Below are positions 6,747-11,940 of a DNA stretch of 11,940 nt, piece after piece. The stretch covers positions 1-11,940 of the forward strand of contig MHXM01000166.1 of assembly GCA_001825565.1 (NCBI GenBank). Reading direction: 5' to 3'. Both the position numbers and the translations under genes were made by a program. This DNA is from Desulfuromonadaceae bacterium GWC2_58_13 (GTDB taxonomy: Bacteria; Desulfobacterota; Desulfuromonadia; Desulfuromonadales; Trichloromonadaceae). The notes under the pieces are model-generated. The model did not search any database. It saw nothing but the letters and a program-made list of their open reading frames with translations, and was not told where the DNA came from. Numbering within the stretch: the stretch's first letter is position 1; each line of letters opens with the position of its first letter.

Positions 6747-7376
6747 ATGGTGTCGCCTACAGAATACGATAAAGAGGTTGGCGCGCGCATTAAACAACTG
6801 CGCCTTTCCGCCGGGGCGACCCAAAAAGCTTTTGCCGATTCCCTCGGCATTGTGCAGGGTTTTTTGAGCGCGTTGGAAACCGGGAAAAAAGTTCCTTCGG
6901 ACACGCTGGTCCTCGCACTGTGCCAATTGTACCGGATAGATCGGAATTGGCTATGCACCGGGCGTGGTAAAATGCAGGCGGCGGCCCCGGCGGCGGAATC
7001 CGCGACGGGGGGGATTCCGCTCCTGAGTAAAATTTCTTCGGATTTTCCCGTAATTCACCCGGCCGAAATCGAGAGTTATCTTTCGCTGCCGGACCTTCCG
7101 GCGGGATGTTATGCGATCCGTTTCGAGGGGGATTTCATGGCCCCGACCATTATGGACGGAGATCTGGTTGTTTTTCAGGCCGGCGAAGACGTCGGCAATA
7201 AAGACATCGTGCTGGTCACCAACCGCTGGGGCGAGGTTATCCTGCGCCGATACCGGGTGCGCGGCGACGAAATTTATCTCGCGGCGGAGAATTCATCCTA
7301 CAGTCCCTTTCGCCCCGACCCGCAAACCCGGACCATCGGCAAGGTGGTCGCCATCTGGCGACGGGTAAAAATCTGA
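6747..7376 (+). CDS. XRE-family repressor with a degenerate S24 (LexA/CI-like) domain
   Basis: 209 residues. Residues about 10-70 form an XRE helix-turn-helix (IKQLRLSAGATQKAFADSLG, then an LSALETGKKVP-type recognition region). An Ala-rich linker (77-87) leads to an S24 peptidase fold (about 89-205) with GDFMAPTIMDGDLVVF and ENSSYSPFRPD matching LexA. The fold is kept but the chemistry is not. The nucleophile Ser of GDSM is Phe (F130, codon TTC at 7134-7136). The Lys of VKR is Arg (R167 in LRR). The Ala-Gly cleavage site of LexA RVAAG reads KISSD (95-99). It probably binds DNA as a dimer through this domain but cannot cleave itself. Its ribosome site is weak (AGAGA, 4 bases before ATG). It is monocistronic, divergent from the 104-residue gene, and likely autoregulates through the 6687-6707 palindrome. 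A phage- or element-derived origin is possible. Confidence 0.88.
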   Translation: MVSPTEYDKEVGARIKQLRLSAGATQKAFADSLGIVQGFLSALETGKKVPSDTLVLALCQLYRIDRNWLCTGRGKMQAAAPAAESATGGIPLLSKISSDFPVIHPAEIESYLSLPDLPAGCYAIRFEGDFMAPTIMDGDLVVFQAGEDVGNKDIVLVTNRWGEVILRRYRVRGDEIYLAAENSSYSPFRPDPQTRTIGKVVAIWRRVKI

Positions 7377-7394
7377 GGCCGCCGGGCCTTTTTT
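7376..7394 (+). terminator. Intrinsic terminator of the repressor gene
   Basis: A short GC stem, AGGCC (7376-7380) with GGCCT (7385-7389) and loop GCCG, is followed by T6 (7389-7394). It begins on the last base of the stop codon. The stem is only five pairs, but the U tract is good. Confidence 0.6.
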
Positions 7395-7404
7395 ACCACC
7401 CTTC

Positions 7405-7433
7405 TTGACCTTGTCCCCTCGATGGATTAAAGT
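7405..7433 (+). promoter_or_regulatory. Predicted sigma-70 promoter of the DUF6178-like gene
   Basis: TTGACC (7405-7410), 17-base spacer, TAAAGT (7428-7433). The predicted start near 7440 leaves a leader of about 36 bases containing AGGAG at 7463-7467. Confidence 0.45.
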
Positions 7434-7476
7434 CGCTTTCCGTTAAAAAATCACGATTCCACAGGAGTTTATGCAT

Positions 7477-9174
7477 ATGAGCAGGATTGAACTGCCCGGT
7501 GAAAAACAGGTGGGGCATTTGAAGCTGCTGCGCGAGCCGCGGCGTATTACCGGGAAGGAATTCAACACGCTGGCCGCGAGCGAACGCCTGGACATCATCC
7601 GCCGGGTCAGCGGCCGGCAGAAATACAACCTGTTGATCGAGGCGAACGACGCCGAGGCACTGGTGCGGCGGATGGCGGCCCAGGAGGTCTACTTGCTGAT
7701 CAAGGAGCTGGGTGATGAGGATTCCGGCGAACTGGTGCTGATGAGCAATGCCGACCAGTTCACCACGTTTCTCGATCTCGACTGCTGGCAGGGGGATATT
7801 TTCAACGGCGGCGCGGCTTTGAACTGGTTAACGATGTTGTTCGAAGGAGGCGAGGAGAAGGTCGTGCAGGCCTTTCGCCAACTCGATTTCGAGCTGCTGG
7901 TGCTGATGGTCAAGAAGCAGATCAACGTGCTGGCCGGTCCCGAGGACATCGACGACGATGACGTGCGCATCGAGGCGATGCATCGCGACTGCGGCTTCGA
8001 AATCGAGTACCGCGATAGCGAGAACGCCAAGCTGGTCGGCGCCGTGCTCAACATTCTGCTTCGTGCCGACTCCGAATTTTATCAACACCTGCTCGAATCG
8101 GTTCGTTGGGAGCAGGAATCGCTGCTCGAAGAAGATGTCTACCAATCCCGCCGAGGGCGGCTGCTCGACCAGGGTTTCCCCGACCCGTTCGAGGCGCTGG
8201 CGGTTTACGCCTGGCTCGACCCGGCCGGCTTCGTTCCCGAACAGAACCGCAAGGCCGGCATTCTGCCCGGCGAAAACGTCGAGCCGCCGGGATTCTACCT
8301 CACCGCCGCCCGTCCGAAAGATCTGCTGGCCGAGGTGCTGTCCGGCGGCGTTCGCGAAGAAGTCGCCTGGGAGCTGACCTACCTGGTGAACAAAGTGGTC
8401 ATTGCCGACCGGATCGACGTCGGCGACGTGTTGCAGATGCAGGGAGTGACCGAAGACATCTATCGCTACCTGAATCTGGCGCTGGAACATCTCAGCGGCG
8501 GCGACCTGCTCAAGGCGTGCGGGCTGCTCGATGGGGTTTATCTCGAAAGCCTGTTTCGTTTAGGGTTCAGCCTCACTCTCCGGTTCAGGCAGCGGGCGGA
8601 AACAGTGCGGAAATCCCCAATCGGACCCTATCTTGACGGGCCGTTCCGGGCCATGGTCGATGCCCTGGTCGCCAAGAAACCGCGGTTTTTCGAAGGGATC
8701 GCCGAAGAAAACCGGGGCGGTCAGCGCCCTTTCGCCAATCTGCGCGATCTGCGCATGACCGACGAATGGCTGGATCGGCTCGAAGTGCAAGTTCGTTTGT
8801 TCGACGGCCGTCTCGGCTTCGATCTGCCGTCCCCGTCCGCACTCGACCTGTCCGGCTGTTTTCCCGATAGCGCCGGGGATCTGGTTCTTTCCGACTTCTT
8901 TCTCACCGCCCTTGGCAACCGGATTCTCGGCCGCGAATTTTTGCCGGCGCCGATTACCCGGTCGGAACTGGCCGCCTTGCACGAGCGGGTTTGTCGTGAC
9001 GGCAAGCTGGCCGCCGACCTGCGGTGGGAGACGGTTCAGTGGCTGGAAACGGTCGCCCCCAAAGCCGGGGCTTTCGGTTCCTACTGCCTTGATCTCTGGG
9101 ACGCGGAATTCTGTCAACTGAAGCTCGGCGACGTCGATCCCCGTTACGGTTGCGGATTGATCGTGCGCGGCTGA
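7477..9174 (+). CDS. DUF6178-like soluble protein of unknown function
   Basis: 565 residues with no signal peptide, membrane helix or Cys-rich site. I recognise the overall pattern as the DUF6178 family, a long uncharacterised cytoplasmic family seen mostly in Desulfuromonadales and relatives. This is from memory of sequence style, not a search. Visible landmarks are an N-terminal LLREPRRITGKEFNTL and a helical region with ERLDIIRRVSGRQKYNLLIE. Further on come QEVYLLIKELGDED, an acidic run PEDIDDDDVRIE (about 149-160), and DQGFPDPFEALAVYAWLDP in the middle. The helical, repeat-like architecture suggests a scaffold or binding protein rather than an enzyme. AGGAG at 7463-7467 lies 9 bases before ATG 7477 but only 3 before ATG 7471, so 7477 is preferred; the difference is two residues. 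It has its own promoter, and the next gene's promoter begins at once after its stop, so it is probably transcribed alone. Confidence 0.85.
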   Translation: MSRIELPGEKQVGHLKLLREPRRITGKEFNTLAASERLDIIRRVSGRQKYNLLIEANDAEALVRRMAAQEVYLLIKELGDEDSGELVLMSNADQFTTFLDLDCWQGDIFNGGAALNWLTMLFEGGEEKVVQAFRQLDFELLVLMVKKQINVLAGPEDIDDDDVRIEAMHRDCGFEIEYRDSENAKLVGAVLNILLRADSEFYQHLLESVRWEQESLLEEDVYQSRRGRLLDQGFPDPFEALAVYAWLDPAGFVPEQNRKAGILPGENVEPPGFYLTAARPKDLLAEVLSGGVREEVAWELTYLVNKVVIADRIDVGDVLQMQGVTEDIYRYLNLALEHLSGGDLLKACGLLDGVYLESLFRLGFSLTLRFRQRAETVRKSPIGPYLDGPFRAMVDALVAKKPRFFEGIAEENRGGQRPFANLRDLRMTDEWLDRLEVQVRLFDGRLGFDLPSPSALDLSGCFPDSAGDLVLSDFFLTALGNRILGREFLPAPITRSELAALHERVCRDGKLAADLRWETVQWLETVAPKAGAFGSYCLDLWDAEFCQLKLGDVDPRYGCGLIVRG

Positions 9175-9176
9175 TT

Positions 9177-9205
9177 TTGCCTTGACCCTCGGGGCGCGGT
9201 ATAAT
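9177..9205 (+). promoter_or_regulatory. Predicted sigma-70 promoter of msrA
   Basis: Perfect -10 TATAAT (9200-9205) with TTGCCT (9177-9182, 4 of 6 matches) at the ideal 17-base spacing. The predicted start near 9212 is five bases before the GGGAGGAG ribosome site. A TTGACC at 9182-9187 is only 12 bases from the -10 and is not used as the -35. Confidence 0.6.
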
Positions 9206-9230
9206 GAGAACGACTCGGGAGGAGACCATC

Positions 9231-9848
9231 ATGAGACGTTTTCTGTTCATCCTGACCCTACTGCTGGTTCCGGTCCTGGCCGCCGCAGCAACACCGGCGA
9301 TGACCGGAACTCAGGCCAATTACGAAAAAGCAACCTTTGCCGGGGGGTGTTTCTGGTGCATGGAGCCCCCGTTTGAAAAACTCGACGGGGTGATCTCGGT
9401 GACCTCGGGATATACGGGGGGGCCGCAGAAAAATCCCACCTATGAAGAGGTTTCGGCCGGAGTCACCCAGCATCTCGAATCGGTCGAAATCCTGTTCGAT
9501 CCGGTTAAAATAAGCTACGCCCGGTTGCTCGACGTCTTCTGGCGCAACATCGATCCGACCGATCCGAACGGCCAGTTCGTCGATCGGGGAGCCCAGTACC
9601 GCAGCGCGGTTTTCTGGCATGACGAACAACAGCGTCAACTTGCCGATGCCTCGAAACAGCAGATGGCGGCCTCGGGCCGTTTCGACGGACCGATCGTCAC
9701 CGCAATCCGGCCGGCGGCGCCTTTTTACCCGGCCGAGGAATATCATCAGGATTACTATAAAAAAAATCCCCTCCGCTACAAATTTTATCGCTACAATTCG
9801 GGCCGGGATCGGTATCTGGAGAAGGTTTGGGGCAAGGATCAAAAATAG
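9231..9848 (+). CDS. msrA: Peptide-methionine (S)-S-oxide reductase MsrA, exported
   Basis: 205 residues. It reduces the S-epimer of methionine sulfoxide in proteins, normally using thioredoxin-type reductants. The catalytic motif GCFWC is at 39-43, with C40 as nucleophile and C43 the only other nearby Cys. The active site is completed by E83/E86 in HLESVEILFDP, by FVDRGAQYRS (117-125) and by AEEYHQDYY (168-176). Residues 1-20 form a signal peptide (MRRFLFILTLLLVPVLAAAA), so it acts in the periplasm or envelope, where a thiol reductant such as a DsbD/TlpA-like partner would be needed; none is in the window. ATG 9231 is chosen because GGGAGGAG lies six bases upstream and the signal peptide starts there; ATG 9204 lies inside the -10 box. 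It is a single-domain MsrA with no MsrB fusion, and appears monocistronic. Confidence 0.96.
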   Translation: MRRFLFILTLLLVPVLAAAATPAMTGTQANYEKATFAGGCFWCMEPPFEKLDGVISVTSGYTGGPQKNPTYEEVSAGVTQHLESVEILFDPVKISYARLLDVFWRNIDPTDPNGQFVDRGAQYRSAVFWHDEQQRQLADASKQQMAASGRFDGPIVTAIRPAAPFYPAEEYHQDYYKKNPLRYKFYRYNSGRDRYLEKVWGKDQK

Positions 9849-9870
9849 GGCGCCGGGGTGTGCCCCGCCC
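9848..9870 (+). terminator. Possible msrA terminator hairpin without U tract
   Basis: GGGG-TGTG-CCCC (9855-9866), extended by GGGC (9848-9851) and GCCC (9867-9870) around a 3-base bulge. It starts at the last base of the msrA stop codon. It lacks a T run, so it may be Rho-assisted or only a 3' stabiliser. Confidence 0.35.
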
Positions 9871-9923
9871 GGGCTCCAGCATATCGAGAAGCCGAAGAGT
9901 TGGGTTTCGTGGTGGGGTTTGAA

Positions 9924-9952
9924 TTGACAGGAGGCCGGGGTTTCTGTATACA
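9924..9952 (+). promoter_or_regulatory. Near-consensus sigma-70 promoter of the aspartate decarboxylase gene, with palindrome on the -10
   Basis: Perfect -35 TTGACA (9924-9929), 17-base spacer, -10 TATACA (9947-9952, 5 of 6). The -10 is embedded in a perfect 12-base palindrome, TCTGTATACAGA (9943-9954), which could be an operator. The predicted start near 9959 gives a leader of about 27 bases that lacks a clear ribosome site before ATG 9986. Confidence 0.7.
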
Positions 9953-9985
9953 GAGACATCGGCTTGTTAATGATTTTTTGTAAAT

Positions 9986-11686
9986 ATGCAGGACTGTTTT
10001 TGCGATGCGGACCTCAACCTCTATCCCAACCATGTGCTGACACCTATGCCCAGATCGAGAGAAGCCGCCCAGGCCAGCCTGGAGAACCTGTACCGGATTT
10101 TCACCATTCCGGAAGAACCCGATTCCACGCTCGGCAGCATCGACCAGGCCATCACCGGCAATGTCGGTGACTTCCTGCAGAAACACGTGGTCGCCCTGGA
10201 ACGCAAGCTCAGCGAGATCGAGGGCGATTTCGCCAGTCCCCGGATTCCCGAAGACCCGACTTTCGTTTCCGATTACACCGAGTTTCTGAAAGAGAAACTG
10301 GTCGCCCAGTCGGTCCATACCGCCTCGCCGCGCTTCATCGGTCACATGACTTCGGCGGTTCCCTATTTCATGCTGCCGCTTTCGCGGATTCTGGTCGCTC
10401 TCAATCAGAACCTGGTCAAGGTCGAGACGTCCAAAGCCTTTACCCCGATGGAACGGCAGGTGCTGGCCATGATTCACCGGCTGGTGTACAACCGCGACGA
10501 CGATTTTTACGGCCAGTGGATTCAGGACAGCCGGCATGCGCTGGGCGCCTTCTGCTCGGGGGGGACGGTCGCCAATATCACCGCCCTCTGGGCCGCGCGC
10601 AACCGGCTCTGCGGTCCTTCCGGAGAATTTCGGGGAATCGCCCGCGAGGGGCTGCTCAAGGCCCTCCAGCATCTCGATTGCGCCGGACTGGCGATTCTGG
10701 TGTCACGTCGGGCGCATTATTCCCTCGGCAAGGCGGTCGATCTGCTGGGGCTGGGGCGGGACAATCTGGTGACGGTGGAAACCGACGAAAACAACCGGGT
10801 CGATCTGCAGCAGCTGCGGGAACACTACCGCCGCCTGAACGGCGAAGGAATCCGCATCCTGGCCCTGGTGGGCATTGCCGGAACCACCGAGACCGGCAAC
10901 GTCGATCCTCTGGAGGCGTTGGCGGATCAGGCCGCGGAAATCGGCTGTCACTTTCACGTGGATGCCGCCTGGGGCGGCCCGACGCTCTTTTCCACCACCT
11001 ATCGACATCTGTTGCGGGGCATCGAACGGGCCGATTCGGTCACCATCGATGCCCACAAACAACTGTACGTTCCGATGGGGGCGGGCATGGTGGTGTTCAA
11101 GGATCCCGCCACCCTGGCCTCCATCGAACATCACGCCGCCTATATCATCCGCCGCGGCTCCAAGGACCTGGGCAGCCACACCCTGGAAGGGTCGCGTCCC
11201 GGCATGGCGATGCTGGTGCATGCCGGCCTTTCGATCATCGGTCGCAAAGGATACGAACTGCTGATGGATCTGGGGATCGAGAAGGCCCGCTGTTTTGCCG
11301 CTCGAATCAATGCCCACCCCGACTTCGAACTGATCTCCGTCCCCGAACTCAATATTCTGACCTACCGCTACAATCCGGCCTGGTTGCAGGCGATCCTGGC
11401 GCAGGCAAATGACGAACTGGCCCGTCGAATCAACAGCCCGTTGGACCGGATCACCGAGACCATCCAGAAGCGTCAGCGCGCGGCGGGGATTTCCTTCGTC
11501 TCCCGCACCCGGCTCGCGCCGAAACGTTACCGGGGCGACACCATCACCGTCTTCCGCGTGGTGCTGGCCAACCCCCTGACCACCGAGACTATCCTCGCCG
11601 CTGTTCTCGAAGAGCAGTGCGCTCTTGCCAGACAAGACGATATCGCTTCACTGCTCGCAGAGCTCAAGGCAATGGTTTCTCCCTGA
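9986..11686 (+). CDS. panP: PLP-dependent aspartate 1-decarboxylase, PanP type
   Basis: 566 residues, fold type I, group II PLP decarboxylase (glutamate/aspartate decarboxylase superfamily). Landmarks are SGGTVANITALWAARN (191-206, phosphate binding) and H244 in RRAHYSLGKA, the ring-stacking His. HVDAAWGG (324-331) gives D326 for the pyridine nitrogen, and IDAHKQLYVPMGAG (354-367) gives K358 as the Schiff-base lysine. SKDLGSHTLEGSRPG is C-terminal to this. Length and these motifs fit PanP, which makes beta-alanine from aspartate for pantothenate and CoA, replacing the pyruvoyl enzyme PanD. Glutamate or another acidic amino acid as substrate cannot be excluded by eye. ATG 9986 is the first start after an in-frame TGA at 9971, but there is no Shine-Dalgarno sequence; GTG 10034 and ATG 10046 are alternatives with no better site. 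It has its own strong promoter and no pantothenate gene beside it. Confidence 0.87.
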   Translation: MQDCFCDADLNLYPNHVLTPMPRSREAAQASLENLYRIFTIPEEPDSTLGSIDQAITGNVGDFLQKHVVALERKLSEIEGDFASPRIPEDPTFVSDYTEFLKEKLVAQSVHTASPRFIGHMTSAVPYFMLPLSRILVALNQNLVKVETSKAFTPMERQVLAMIHRLVYNRDDDFYGQWIQDSRHALGAFCSGGTVANITALWAARNRLCGPSGEFRGIAREGLLKALQHLDCAGLAILVSRRAHYSLGKAVDLLGLGRDNLVTVETDENNRVDLQQLREHYRRLNGEGIRILALVGIAGTTETGNVDPLEALADQAAEIGCHFHVDAAWGGPTLFSTTYRHLLRGIERADSVTIDAHKQLYVPMGAGMVVFKDPATLASIEHHAAYIIRRGSKDLGSHTLEGSRPGMAMLVHAGLSIIGRKGYELLMDLGIEKARCFAARINAHPDFELISVPELNILTYRYNPAWLQAILAQANDELARRINSPLDRITETIQKRQRAAGISFVSRTRLAPKRYRGDTITVFRVVLANPLTTETILAAVLEEQCALARQDDIASLLAELKAMVSP

Positions 11687-11690
11687 ACGG

Positions 11691-11708
11691 AAAGAGACAG
11701 GGCTCTTT
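11691..11708 (+). terminator. Weak hairpin after the decarboxylase gene
   Basis: AAAGAG (11691-11696) and CTCTTT (11703-11708) around a 6-base loop, five bases after the stop. It is AT-containing, with no U tract, so at best a minor 3' structure ahead of the stronger hairpin at 11770. Confidence 0.25.
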
Positions 11709-11765
11709 GATATCTGCCCCTTTCCCTCTTAATTAATCACTGCTGTCGCTTTGGGATTTTTCACG

Positions 11766-11801
11766 AAAAAATGCCCGCTTCTTTTTAGAGGAGCGGGCAT
11801 T
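11766..11801. terminator. Bidirectional intrinsic terminator between convergent genes
   Basis: Ten-base perfect arms AATGCCCGCT (11770-11779) and AGCGGGCATT (11792-11801) flank a 12-base loop. On the minus strand the stem is followed by a run of six T (plus 11766-11771). On the plus strand it is followed by GAGCTTTT, a weaker tail. It would end the decarboxylase transcript and act as a second stop for the leftward gene from the right edge. Confidence 0.8.
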
Positions 11802-11870
11802 GAGCTTTTACAGGACAGGAGAGTTGTTCAAGTTCTGATTTTTCGTTGCCGCAAACCTTGATGCCCCCGC

Positions 11871-11900
11871 AAAAAAGGCTCACGCCACTTGAGGCATGAG
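11871..11900 (-). terminator. Intrinsic terminator of the leftward gene at the right edge
   Basis: On the minus strand CTCATGCC (plus 11893-11900) pairs with GGCGTGAG (11879-11886), eight pairs including one T-G wobble, with a 6-base loop. CC and six T (11871-11876) follow. The stop codon of the likely leftward gene lies inside the 3' arm. Confidence 0.7.
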
Positions 11901-11940
11901 ACAGCCGATTCGGTAGTCGCCGGGACAGAGCGCCCCGGCA
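11880..11940 (-). CDS. Likely 3' end of a leftward gene (partial, unknown)
   Basis: Nineteen codons enter from the right edge and read AGALCPGDYRIGCLMPQVA before TGA (plus 11880-11882). Third positions are mostly G or C, as in neighbouring genes, and an intrinsic terminator follows directly, which supports a real gene end. The short CPGDYRIGC segment has two Cys seven residues apart; the family is not identifiable from this much. A structured non-coding RNA ending in the same terminator is the alternative, since GCCGGG...CCCGGC at 11919-11939 can also pair. The stretch 11687-11879 between the two genes contains only the hairpins listed. Confidence 0.4.
   Translation of the reverse strand, partial: AGALCPGDYRIGCLMPQVA

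Noticed and set aside
6747..7376. SOS-type LexA repressor
   Set aside because: The N-terminus is an XRE-type helix-turn-helix, not the LexA winged helix, and the catalytic Ser, Lys and cleavage site are all absent.
6257..7376. Prophage remnant or toxin-antitoxin module
   Set aside because: There are no integrase, att repeats or other phage genes, and the small protein shows no toxin fold by eye; only the repressor hints at such an origin.
9182..9205. TTGACC as the -35 for the msrA promoter
   Set aside because: The spacing to TATAAT is only 12 bases; TTGCCT at 17 bases is more plausible.
9970..10170. Overlapping reading frame starting just before panP
   Set aside because: Out of frame with a strongly conserved enzyme, no ribosome site, Pro/Arg/His-rich shadow composition.

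Overview
The window looks like chromosomal DNA from a GC-rich, respiratory, didermic bacterium, most likely a Desulfuromonadales/Geobacter-type member of the Desulfobacterota. This is inferred from three things: a periplasmic c-type-cytochrome respiratory complex, a LolA-like/FtsX-permease export operon, and a long protein resembling the DUF6178 family seen mainly in that group. I found no tRNA, rRNA, CRISPR array, insertion sequence or intact prophage.

Layout. (1) Positions 1-3127, minus strand: a tight operon of a LolA-like periplasmic lipoprotein-sorting protein and two FtsX/MacB-type ABC permeases, the second cut by the window edge. It is probably a dedicated lipid or lipoprotein export machine, with the ATPase expected beyond the left edge. 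(2) 3128-3313: divergent promoter region with a TATAAT box for the left operon and, for the right operon, an extended -10 inside a near-palindrome followed by a terminator-like leader hairpin. (3) 3314-6165, plus strand: two translationally coupled membrane proteins, both recognisable as divergent CydA (cytochrome bd subunit I) homologues. The first has lost the ninth helix and carries three periplasmic heme-c domains instead. The second is a CydA-prime-like partner. This is the most unusual system here: a heme-c-bearing bd-type complex lacking the quinol loop and a canonical CydB. (4) 6191-6230: bidirectional terminator. (5) 6257-7376: a divergent pair of a small unknown protein (minus) and an XRE/S24 LexA-like repressor (plus), separated by an AT-rich gap with a perfect 7-7-7 inverted repeat. 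The repressor has lost the catalytic Ser, the catalytic Lys and the Ala-Gly cleavage site. (6) 7477-9174: DUF6178-like soluble protein. (7) 9231-9848: exported MsrA. (8) 9986-11686: PLP-dependent aspartate decarboxylase of the PanP type, behind a near-consensus sigma-70 promoter. (9) 11687-11940: convergent terminators and the likely 3' end of a minus-strand gene.

How the genes fit together. The left operon serves envelope biogenesis. The bd-like complex would move electrons between periplasmic c-type hemes and a membrane b/d-type heme core, either as an oxygen-consuming/protective oxidase or as another redox module. MsrA repairs oxidised methionines in exported proteins, which fits occasional oxidative exposure. 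PanP would supply beta-alanine for pantothenate and coenzyme A. The repressor pair is an independent regulatory islet. All functional statements rest on motif reading by eye; no search was run.
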